A stretch of 16,130 nucleotides of DNA from DATBAK01 sp036787815 (lineage in GTDB: Bacteria; Actinomycetota; Acidimicrobiia; IMCC26256; PALSA-610): positions 1 through 16,130 of the forward strand of contig DAIQOP010000069.1 of assembly GCA_036787815.1 (NCBI GenBank), written 5' to 3'. The notes under the pieces are model-generated. The model saw nothing but the letters and a program-made list of their open reading frames with translations. It did not search any database and was not told the DNA's origin. Position 1 is the first letter of the stretch, and each line of letters opens with the position of its first letter. Shown piece after piece: positions 7,111 to 13,223 of the stretch. The position numbers were made by a program, and so were the translations under genes.

Positions 7111-7390
7111 TGCGTGCTCCTCGGGCGGCGCTCGATGCGGGGCCGCCGAACCCGCTGTTCAGATCGGGTTGCCAACGGGCATGCGCGCCGGGGATGGCTC
7201 CTCGCCGGCGAGCGATGGACTCCTCAATCGGACTCGCGACCGCGACCGCGCCGGAAGATTTGGAGCGACGTGGGAGCGGAGCGTTCCGCTGGGACTGGAC
7301 ACGCCTGATTCGGAATTCCGGGACGCAGGCAGGCCCTGAGGGATCGGAAGGACTCTACACCTGTCGGCGGGAGCGAGGGAAAACTGAACG
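7111..7390 (-). promoter_or_regulatory. rho: Rho upstream region / probable 5' leader
   Basis: These 280 bp between the ApgM-like gene and rho hold no convincing gene. On the minus strand there is a GAGGAG ribosome-binding site (7117-7122), 6 nt before the rho ATG. A perfect 12-bp palindrome CTCGCCGGCGAG lies at 7201-7212, a 6-bp stem hairpin at 7275-7290 (AGCGGA-GCGT-TCCGCT) and a 10-bp palindrome CGGAATTCCG at 7311-7320. A TAGAGT hexamer at 7352-7357 could be the -10, although no clear -35 is seen; that would give a leader of over 200 nt. Long leaders allow Rho autoregulation in other bacteria, but here this is only inference. Confidence 0.4.
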
Positions 7391-8560
7391 CTACGACGCA
7401 ACCAGCCGCGACATGAGCCGGTACGCGTCGACGACCGGCGCGTCGGCGACACCCGGTTCGCTGTAGGTGCCGCCGTCGCCGCGACGCTCCGAGTCGAAGA
7501 GGAGGTACGGCACCGGATCGCTCGTGTGGGTGCGCAGCGTGCACGGTGTCGCGTGGTCGGGCAGCAGGAGCACACGAAACGGCAGGCCGTTCGCGCGGAG
7601 CGCACCCACCACGGGCCCGATGATGTCGGCGTCCCAACGTTCGAGCGCCTTGACCTTCTCGCCGGCGAGGCCTCGGTGGCCGGCCTCGTCGGTCGCCTCG
7701 ACGTGCACGAGGAAGAAGTCGCGGTCGGCGAGGGATTCGAGGCACGCGGCGGCCTGCGCCCGGTAGTCGTTGTCGAAACCGGCCGTGGCTCCGGCAACGT
7801 CGACGACCTCGATGTCGGTGAGCACGCCGAGACCCTGCACGAGGTCGACCGCGGAGGTGAGGCGACCGGTCACCCCGTTGGTCTGCGCGAACGACGGCAG
7901 CACCGGCATCGCACCCTGGCCCCAGAGCCAGATCTGGGTCGCGACGGAGTCGACGCTTCGGGCCGCTTCGGCGACAACCGCGCGCGACGCGTCCATCAAC
8001 TGCTGCAGCTTGGGTGCCGCGGGACCGCTCGGCCACGCGACCGGCGACCCGGTGAGGTCGTGCGGTGGCGTGCACTCGGCGTCGTTCCAGTCGCGCGGCA
8101 CGACGCACAGGTGGCGGTACTCGACGCCGGGATGGAACCGCACCCCGTCGCGTCCCGCACCGAGCGCGGCATCGAGCGCGGCGACGATCGGGTGGCTCTG
8201 CGCGCTGCTGACATGACCCGCCGCGAAGTCCACCATGAGGGGCGGTTCGGAGTCGGAGATCGTGACGAGGTTGCAGCGGAACGCGACCTCGTCGGGGCCG
8301 AGGCGCACGCCCATCGCCGCGGCCTCGATCGGCGCGCGGCCCGTGTGGTAGCGCAACGGGTCGTAACCGAGGATGGCCATGTTGCCGACGTCGCTCCCCG
8401 GAGGCAGACCCTCGGGGATGACGCGCGCCCGACCCACTTCGGATTCGGCTGCGAGCGCGGCGAGGTTGGGCATCCGCGCCGCCTCGAGCGGCGTACGCCC
8501 GCCGAGCTCGTCGAGCGCGACATCGGCACAACCGTCGGGAACGAATACGACATATTTCAT
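7391..8560 (-). CDS. apgM: ApgM-like protein: cofactor-independent PGAM family, candidate homoserine kinase
   Basis: This is a 389-residue alkaline-phosphatase-superfamily enzyme of the archaeal-type, 2,3-BPG-independent phosphoglycerate mutase group. Seen are the metal-binding PDGCAD at 8-13, the nucleophile serine S56 in PEGLPPGSDVGNMAILGYDP, and YHTGRAPIEAAAMG at 71-84. HVEATDEAGH at 286-295 and PDHATP at 334-339 complete the metal site. The N-terminal pattern (VPDG.AD, LGGRTPLEAA, PEG.PPGSDV) resembles the bacterial subgroup modelled as 'proposed homoserine kinase' (TIGR02535), found near threonine genes in organisms lacking ThrB. Here it lies directly upstream of rho, the slot used by thrB in other actinobacteria, and no ThrB is present in the window. 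Either mutase or kinase activity is possible; the context favours homoserine phosphorylation. The start is ATG 8560, with a TAGCAT hexamer 7 nt upstream. Confidence 0.85.
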   Translation of the reverse strand: MKYVVFVPDGCADVALDELGGRTPLEAARMPNLAALAAESEVGRARVIPEGLPPGSDVGNMAILGYDPLRYHTGRAPIEAAAMGVRLGPDEVAFRCNLVTISDSEPPLMVDFAAGHVSSAQSHPIVAALDAALGAGRDGVRFHPGVEYRHLCVVPRDWNDAECTPPHDLTGSPVAWPSGPAAPKLQQLMDASRAVVAEAARSVDSVATQIWLWGQGAMPVLPSFAQTNGVTGRLTSAVDLVQGLGVLTDIEVVDVAGATAGFDNDYRAQAAACLESLADRDFFLVHVEATDEAGHRGLAGEKVKALERWDADIIGPVVGALRANGLPFRVLLLPDHATPCTLRTHTSDPVPYLLFDSERRGDGGTYSEPGVADAPVVDAYRLMSRLVAS

Positions 8561-8567
8561 GGCGCCG

Positions 8568-8573
8568 ATGCTA
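8568..8573 (-). promoter_or_regulatory. Candidate -10 element (TAGCAT) for the apgM-like gene
   Basis: On the minus strand TAGCAT is followed by 7 nt (CGGCGCC) and the ATG at 8560. This is the TANNNT geometry of actinobacterial leaderless promoters. No Shine-Dalgarno sequence precedes the ATG and no clear -35 is visible. Confidence 0.5.
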
Positions 8574-8646
8574 CGCAGCCGACCGCGACCGGGGCGATGC
8601 GAGCGCGAGAGCCGGATGCCGACCTCGGCGCGTGGCGACCGCGACC

Positions 8647-8652
8647 TACGCT
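8647..8652 (+). promoter_or_regulatory. Candidate -10 element (TACGCT) for the sugar dehydrogenase gene
   Basis: TACGCT is followed by 6 nt (CGCCCG) and the GTG at 8659. It uses the same hexamer and spacing as the DUF983 gene. It supports GTG 8659 as the true start and a leaderless transcript divergent from apgM. Confidence 0.5.
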
Positions 8653-8658
8653 CGCCCG

Positions 8659-9891
8659 GTGCTCAGACCCCGGTTCGGATCGGTCCGCAGACTCGCGCTC
8701 GGCGCCATCGCGGTCGCCTGCCTGCTGAGCGCGTGCAGCAGCTCGAAGTCGGGTTCGAGCGCGGCGCCGGGTACGCGGCCGGCGACCACGAACGCACCCA
8801 CGACGTCGAGGGCGTCGGGCACGAGTCCCAGCGGCGATCTCCAAGCCGCGCGCGTCCGTCTCACCAAGGTCACCGCGGGGCTCGACAAGCCCGTCGCGAT
8901 CGCCGCGCGTCACGGCACCACCACGCTGTACGTCGCGAACCAGGTCGGCGACATCCGCGCGATCGTCGACGGACATCTCTCCCCGAAGCGCGTGCTCGAT
9001 CTCCGCGGCCACGTGACCGACGGCAACGAGCAGGGTCTGCTCGGGCTCACGTTCTCGCCCGACGGCACGCACCTCTACATCGACTTCACCGACCTGACCG
9101 GCGATTCGCACGTGCAGGAGTTTGCGATGCAGGGCGACGTCGCCGACCCGTCGACGCGTCGTGAGCTGCTCTTCCAGAAGCAACCGTTCGCGAACCACAA
9201 CGGTGGCGAGGTGCTCACGGGGCCCGACGGGATGCTCTACATCGGCTTCGGCGACGGCGGGAGCGGCGGCGACCCGATGGACAACGGTCAGAGCAAGGCC
9301 ACGTTGCTGGGCAAGATCCTGCGCATCGACCCGAACGCGAGCGCGACCGGGGCGTACTCCGTGCCCGCCGACAACCCGTTCGTCTCGATGCCGCGCGCGC
9401 GCCCCGAGATCTGGCAGTGGGGTCTGCGCAACCCGTGGCGGTTCTCCTTCGACCGCGCGACCGGCGACCTCTGGATCGGCGACGTCGGGCAGAACGCGTA
9501 CGAGGAGATCGACTTCGCGAAGGCAGGGGTCGGCGGACGCAACTTCGGCTGGAGCCAACGCGAGGGACTGCACAAGTACAAGGGCAACCGGCCCGCGGGC
9601 GCGGTCGACCCCGTGTACGAGTACTCGCACGCCGACGGGGGCGTGGCGGTGACCGGTGGGTACGTGTACCGCGGGAAGCGCATCCCGGATCTCGTCGGTG
9701 CGTACGTGTTCACCGACTACTCGCAGGGTCGCATCACCGCGCTCGAGCAGCACGACGGGCGCATCGGCTCGCAGCGCGTGCTCGACGAATCGATCACGAC
9801 CGGTATCTCGAGCTTCGGCGAGGACAGCGCCGGCGAGCTCTACGTGCTCGACCTCGCGGGCAAGGTCTGGCGCATCGACCCGGCCCGCTGA
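8659..9891 (+). CDS. PQQ-dependent sugar dehydrogenase-like lipoprotein (GSDH family)
   Basis: This is a secreted six-bladed beta-propeller of the soluble glucose/aldose sugar dehydrogenase (GSDH/HHIP-like) family, 410 residues. GTG 8659 gives a classical lipoprotein signal: an Arg-containing n-region, the hydrophobic LALGAIAVACLLSA and lipobox LSAC with Cys26. A Ser/Thr/Pro/Ala-rich linker follows, so the enzyme should be tethered outside the cytoplasmic membrane. Family motifs are EQGLLGLTFSPDG, NHNGGEVLTGPDGMLYIGFG (with the catalytic-type His), GKILRIDP and RNPWRFSFDRATGDLWIGDVG. Homologues oxidise aldoses with PQQ, but substrate and cofactor use cannot be told here, and no PQQ biosynthesis gene is in the window. 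An upstream start at 8632 was rejected because it spoils the signal peptide. The gene is divergent from apgM and convergent with the SDR gene 12 bp away. Confidence 0.9.
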   Translation: MLRPRFGSVRRLALGAIAVACLLSACSSSKSGSSAAPGTRPATTNAPTTSRASGTSPSGDLQAARVRLTKVTAGLDKPVAIAARHGTTTLYVANQVGDIRAIVDGHLSPKRVLDLRGHVTDGNEQGLLGLTFSPDGTHLYIDFTDLTGDSHVQEFAMQGDVADPSTRRELLFQKQPFANHNGGEVLTGPDGMLYIGFGDGGSGGDPMDNGQSKATLLGKILRIDPNASATGAYSVPADNPFVSMPRARPEIWQWGLRNPWRFSFDRATGDLWIGDVGQNAYEEIDFAKAGVGGRNFGWSQREGLHKYKGNRPAGAVDPVYEYSHADGGVAVTGGYVYRGKRIPDLVGAYVFTDYSQGRITALEQHDGRIGSQRVLDESITTGISSFGEDSAGELYVLDLAGKVWRIDPAR

Positions 9892-9903
9892 CTCCGACGG
9901 GCG

Positions 9904-10692
9904 CTACTCGGAACGCTCGACGATGAACGCCGCGGCGCGACGCGTCAGCGCGTCGGGAAGCACGCTCACGAACCCGGCGGTGACGCGGTTGAGCGTTCCG
10001 GGCACGTAGACGGCGCGGTTGTGGTCGAGCGCGGCCAGCGCACCGGTCGCGACCTCCTCCGCGGTCTGCCAGAGGAACCCGGGCACCTTGCTCGAGTCGA
10101 AGCCCGCGCGTTCCTGGAACTCGGTTCGCGTGAACCCGGGGCACACCGCGGTCACGTGCACGCCGGTCCCGCGCAGCTCCTCGTGCACCGACTGCGTGAA
10201 GCTCGTGACGAACGCCTTGGTGGCCGCGTAGGTCGCGTTGGCGGGAGTGGGCTGCCCGCCGGCGAGCGACGAGACGTTGAGCACACCGCCACGACCACGC
10301 TCGACCATCGGCGCGAGCGCGGCGTGCGTGAGCCGCACGAGTGCAACGACGTTGAGCGCGATCTCGCGCGTCTCGGTCTCGACGTCGAGGTCGCAGAAGC
10401 GCCCGAACGTGCCGATCCCGGCGTTGTTCACGAGCAGATCGACGGGTCGGGCGCGATCGCCGAGGCGGGCCTCGACCGCCGCGAGCTGCGCGGGGTCGGT
10501 GAGGTCGGCGACGAGCACCTCCACGGCGACGCCATGGCGCGAGGCGATGTCGTCGGCGAGTGCCTGGAGGCGCTCGCGGTCGCGCGCGACGAGGATCACG
10601 CCGCTGCCGCGCGCCGCGATCTGCCGTGCGAACGCAGTGCCGATGCCCGCCGAGGCGCCGGTGACGAGCGCGGTGCCCGTCGACCCCGCCAT
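9904..10692 (-). CDS. Short-chain dehydrogenase/reductase (SDR)
   Basis: This is a 262-residue classical SDR. The Rossmann nucleotide-binding motif TGASAGIG is at residues 11-18, VADLTD at 61-66 suggests the adenine-ring Asp, and NNAG is at 89-92. The catalytic serine lies in NVSSLAGG (141/142) and the YxxxK pair is Y155/K159 in YAATK. The arginine at position 37 in VARDRERL is compatible with NADP(H) preference, which is an inference. The substrate is unknown. The ATG at 10692 overlaps the thrC stop as TGATG, so the gene is the last member of the argS-lysA-hom-thrC operon, although no SDR step is needed for threonine synthesis. The same frame stays open upstream inside thrC, but the SDR homology begins at this Met. 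Confidence 0.93.
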   Translation of the reverse strand: MAGSTGTALVTGASAGIGTAFARQIAARGSGVILVARDRERLQALADDIASRHGVAVEVLVADLTDPAQLAAVEARLGDRARPVDLLVNNAGIGTFGRFCDLDVETETREIALNVVALVRLTHAALAPMVERGRGGVLNVSSLAGGQPTPANATYAATKAFVTSFTQSVHEELRGTGVHVTAVCPGFTRTEFQERAGFDSSKVPGFLWQTAEEVATGALAALDHNRAVYVPGTLNRVTAGFVSVLPDALTRRAAAFIVERSE

Positions 10693-11747
10693 CAGAGACC
10701 CAGCTCGGCGAGCACGACGTCGGCGCGGGCGTCGACCACCGGACCGGTCTCGACCTCGGCGATCGCCCGGTTCGGATCCTTGAGGCCATGGCCGGTGACC
10801 GTGCAGACCACCGTCTCGCCCCGCTCCACCAGGCCCGCCGCCGCGCCCTTGAGCAGACCCGCGACCGATGCGGCCGACGCCGGCTCGACGAACACGCCCT
10901 CGGCAGACGCGAGCATCCGGTACGCGGCGAGGATCTCGTCGTCGGTCACCGCGCCGATCGCGCCACCCGACTCGTCGCGCGCGGCGATCGCGCCGTCCCA
11001 CGACGCCGGGTTGCCGATGCGGATCGCGGTCGCGATCGTCTCGGGGAACGGCACCGGCTCACCGGACACGAGGGGCGCAGCCCCCGCGGCCTGCCAACCG
11101 AGCATGCGCGGCCTTCCCTTCACGAGCCCGTCGTTGTCGTACTCGACGTAGCCCCGCCAGTACGCGGTGATGTTGCCCGCGTTCCCCACCGGGAGGCAGT
11201 GCACGTCGGGCCGGCGGCCCAACGCGTCGCACACTTCGAACGCCGCGGTCTTCTGGCCCTCGATGCGGTAGGGGTTGATGGAGTTCACGACGGTGACACC
11301 GCCGCGCTCCCCCAGCTCACGCACGACGCGCAGCGCGTCGTCGAAGCTGCCGCGAATCGGTACCACGCGCGCGCCGTGGATCAAGGCCTGCGCGAGCTTC
11401 CCCAGCGCGACATGGCCGTCGGGAATGAGCACCGCGGCGACGAGCCCGGCCCGGGCGGAGTAGGCCGCAGCCGACGCGGACGTGTTCCCGGTCGATGCGC
11501 AGACGACGACCTTGACCCCACTCTCGAGCGCCTTGGTGATCGCGAGGGTCATGCCGCGGTCCTTGAACGAACCGGTGGGGTTCGCGCCCTCGACCTTGAG
11601 GAAGACCTCCGCCTGCACCTGCTCCGAGAGGCGCGGCGCGGGCACCAGCGGGGTTCCGCCCTCGAGCAGGGTGACGACCGAAGTCCCGGCATCGACGGGC
11701 AGGCGACTCCGGTAGGCCTCGATGATCCCCGGCCAGGCAATGCTCAT
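10692..11747 (-). CDS. thrC: Threonine synthase
   Basis: ThrC converts O-phospho-L-homoserine to L-threonine with pyridoxal phosphate, the last step of threonine synthesis. The 351-residue product fits the shorter fold-type II form common in actinobacteria. The PLP-lysine motif NPTGSFKDRGM has K62; the phosphate-binding and active-site segments include CASTGNTSASAA (83-94), VGNAGNITAYWRGY and EPASAASVAGL. The start is ATG 11747, which overlaps the stop of the second micro-ORF as ATGA and has GGAG upstream; the longer open frame reaching 11864 runs through the tandem repeat and is not homologous. Its substrate must be made by a homoserine kinase, yet no thrB lies next to it. Confidence 0.96.
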   Translation of the reverse strand: MSIAWPGIIEAYRSRLPVDAGTSVVTLLEGGTPLVPAPRLSEQVQAEVFLKVEGANPTGSFKDRGMTLAITKALESGVKVVVCASTGNTSASAAAYSARAGLVAAVLIPDGHVALGKLAQALIHGARVVPIRGSFDDALRVVRELGERGGVTVVNSINPYRIEGQKTAAFEVCDALGRRPDVHCLPVGNAGNITAYWRGYVEYDNDGLVKGRPRMLGWQAAGAAPLVSGEPVPFPETIATAIRIGNPASWDGAIAARDESGGAIGAVTDDEILAAYRMLASAEGVFVEPASAASVAGLLKGAAAGLVERGETVVCTVTGHGLKDPNRAIAEVETGPVVDARADVVLAELGL

Positions 11748-11833
11748 GCGGCTCCGATCTCCGGCGCTCGAACCGCACCGCGACTGTGTCCGTCGTCGCC
11801 GACCGCACCTGCGATCTGCGCCTGAAACCTCAT
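11744..11833 (-). CDS. Micro-ORF 2 in tandem repeat (29 aa)
   Basis: This frame runs from ATG 11833 to TGA 11744 and encodes 29 residues (starting MRFQAQIAGAVGDDGHSRG, ending RAPEIGAA). It overlaps the stop of micro-ORF 1 at its start and the thrC start at its end, both as ATGA. GGAG-N3-GGAG upstream of its ATG is identical to the thrC ribosome-binding region because both lie in the repeat unit. There is no known family. It differs from micro-ORF 1 at three residues. It may be a real coupled peptide or just the by-product of a duplicated spacer. Confidence 0.4.
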   Translation of the reverse strand: MRFQAQIAGAVGDDGHSRGAVRAPEIGAA

Positions 11834-11919
11834 GCGGCTCCGATCTCCGGCGCTCGAACCGCACCGTGACTGTGCCCGTCGTCGCTGACCGCGCCTGCGA
11901 TCTGCGCCTGAATCCTCAT
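11748..11919. repeat. 86-bp direct tandem duplication between hom and thrC
   Basis: Two adjacent copies, 11834-11919 and 11748-11833, are each exactly 86 bp and differ at only five positions with no indel. Read on the minus strand each begins at an ATG and ends with the GGAG-containing leader of the next start codon. Because 86 is not a multiple of three, each copy shifts the frame, yet an ATGA start/stop overlap is recreated at every junction. Confidence 0.95.
11830..11919 (-). CDS. Micro-ORF 1 in tandem repeat (29 aa)
   Basis: This frame runs from ATG 11919, which overlaps the hom stop codon as ATGA, to TGA 11830. It encodes 29 residues (starting MRIQAQIAGAVSDDGHSHG, ending RAPEIGAA). No membrane helix or known domain is visible. 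It has no threonine codons and only two isoleucine codons, so it does not look like a threonine attenuator peptide. Of the five differences from micro-ORF 2, two are silent and three change residues, so there is no sign of selection on the peptide. Reality as a protein is uncertain. Confidence 0.4.
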   Translation of the reverse strand: MRIQAQIAGAVSDDGHSHGAVRAPEIGAA

Positions 11920-13223
11920 CCGCCGCCGCCGACGACCCGCAGGACACTCCCGACCTGCTCGACCGCGTCGAGCTCACCGACCTCGTGCATCGTCGCCCGC
12001 AGGTCGGCCTCGCGCGCGAGGTGCGTGACGAAGATGAGGTGCGCTTCGTCGCCGCGACCCTGCTGCTGCATCGACTGGATGGAGACCGCGTACTTCCCGA
12101 ACACGCCCGCGATCGCCGCGAGCACCCCGGGGCGGTCGGCGACGTCGACGGTCACGTAGAACTGCGACTCGAGATCGCCGACCGGATGGATCGGCACGCG
12201 AGCGAACGTTCCCAGGGTGGCGCCGCGCGCACCCGATCGCAGGTTCTTCGCCGCGTCGACGAGGTCGCCCAACACCGCGACCGCGGTAGGGCCGCCGCCC
12301 GCCCCGCGCCCGTAGAGCATCAGCTCACCGACCGCCGCACCTTCGATGAACACGGCGTTGAACGACCCGCGCACCGACGCGAGCGGATGCTGCTTCGGGA
12401 TCATCGCCGGATGCACGCGCACCGCGATCGAGCCGTCGAGGTCTTCGGCGACGGCGAGCAGCTTCACGACGTACCCGAGGTCGTCGGCCGCGGTGATGTC
12501 GGCCGCGGTGACCTTGGTGATGCCCTCGCGATCGACGTCGCCGGCGACGACCTCCGCGCCGAACGCGATGGACGCGAGGATGGCCGCCTTCGCCGCGGCG
12601 TCGAACCCCTCGACATCGGCGGTCGGGTCGCTCTCGGCGTAACCGAGCGCCTGCGCCTCGGCGAGCGCGTCGGCGAACGACGAGCCCTCTTCGGTCATCT
12701 CCGTGAGGATGAAGTTGGTGGTGCCGTTGACGATGCCGGTGACGCGGCGGATCTTCTCGCCCGCGAGCGACTCCCGCAGCGGTCGGATGAGCGGGATACC
12801 GCCCGCGACCGACGCCTCGAACAGCAGGTCGACCCCCGCGCGCTCCGCGGCGGCGAAGAGCTCGGTGCCGGCCGTGGCGACCAACTCCTTGTTGGCGGTG
12901 ACCACCGGCTTGCCCTGCGCGAGCGCGGCGAGGATGAGCGAGCGGGCCGGCTCGATCCCGCCGATGACCTCGACCACGATGTCGACCGCCGGATCGGAGA
13001 CGAGCGCGCTGGCGTCGGCCGTGAGCACGCCCGCGGGGAGCGCGACCGACCGCGGCTTCGTGACGTCGCGCACGGCTACCCGAACGACCTCGAGCTCGAC
13101 ACCGGCGCGCGCCGCGATCATCGATCCGTGATCGGCGATGAGGCCCACGAGCGGGCCGCCCACGTTGCCGAAACCGAGGATCCCGACCCCGACCTTCTTG
13201 TCCGCGCCCGCCATGGCGCTCAT
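11916..13223 (-). CDS. hom: Homoserine dehydrogenase
   Basis: Hom reduces aspartate semialdehyde to homoserine, the branch point to threonine and methionine. It is a 435-residue monofunctional enzyme. The N-terminal NAD(P)-binding GFGNVGG is at 17-23, TANKELVA at about 109-116, and the catalytic core has GIVNGTTNFILTEM at about 163-176 and GYAESDPTADVEGFDAAAK at 194-212. A C-terminal ACT domain (about 355-430, FYVTVDVADRPGVLAAIAGV) is the usual seat of threonine feedback inhibition. ATG 13223 overlaps the lysA stop as ATGA; a second Met at residue 4 is an alternative. Its own stop overlaps micro-ORF 1. No aspartokinase domain is fused, so lysC must be elsewhere. Confidence 0.97.
   Translation of the reverse strand: MSAMAGADKKVGVGILGFGNVGGPLVGLIADHGSMIAARAGVELEVVRVAVRDVTKPRSVALPAGVLTADASALVSDPAVDIVVEVIGGIEPARSLILAALAQGKPVVTANKELVATAGTELFAAAERAGVDLLFEASVAGGIPLIRPLRESLAGEKIRRVTGIVNGTTNFILTEMTEEGSSFADALAEAQALGYAESDPTADVEGFDAAAKAAILASIAFGAEVVAGDVDREGITKVTAADITAADDLGYVVKLLAVAEDLDGSIAVRVHPAMIPKQHPLASVRGSFNAVFIEGAAVGELMLYGRGAGGGPTAVAVLGDLVDAAKNLRSGARGATLGTFARVPIHPVGDLESQFYVTVDVADRPGVLAAIAGVFGKYAVSIQSMQQQGRGDEAHLIFVTHLAREADLRATMHEVGELDAVEQVGSVLRVVGGGG

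Noticed and set aside
7159..7182. Seven-codon leader peptide (MPVGNPI) upstream of rho
   Set aside because: It has an ATG and stop, but the nearest GAGGAG lies too far upstream, and so short a frame is expected by chance.
5404..7308. Long open frame on the plus strand opposite rho
   Set aside because: It is a shadow of the GC-rich rho codons and has no recognisable domain or start context. Similar antisense frames over prfA (3948-5345), thrC (10788-11825) and hom (11985-13328) are rejected for the same reason.
8632..8658. ATG at 8632 as the start of the sugar dehydrogenase
   Set aside because: It would add nine residues before the signal peptide. GTG 8659 gives a clean lipoprotein signal and sits 6 nt after TACGCT.
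11748..11864. Longer N-terminus for thrC reaching into the repeat
   Set aside because: The extra residues come from the tandem repeat read in another frame and have no threonine-synthase homology. ATG 11747 has the GGAG site and the ATGA overlap.
11744..11919. Classical threonine/isoleucine attenuator leader peptides
   Set aside because: The 29-codon ORFs contain no Thr codons and no Ile run, lie inside the operon, and show no terminator/antiterminator hairpin pair with a U-tract.
11748..11919. CRISPR-like repeat
   Set aside because: There are only two directly abutting 86-bp copies, with no spacers and no adjacent cas genes.
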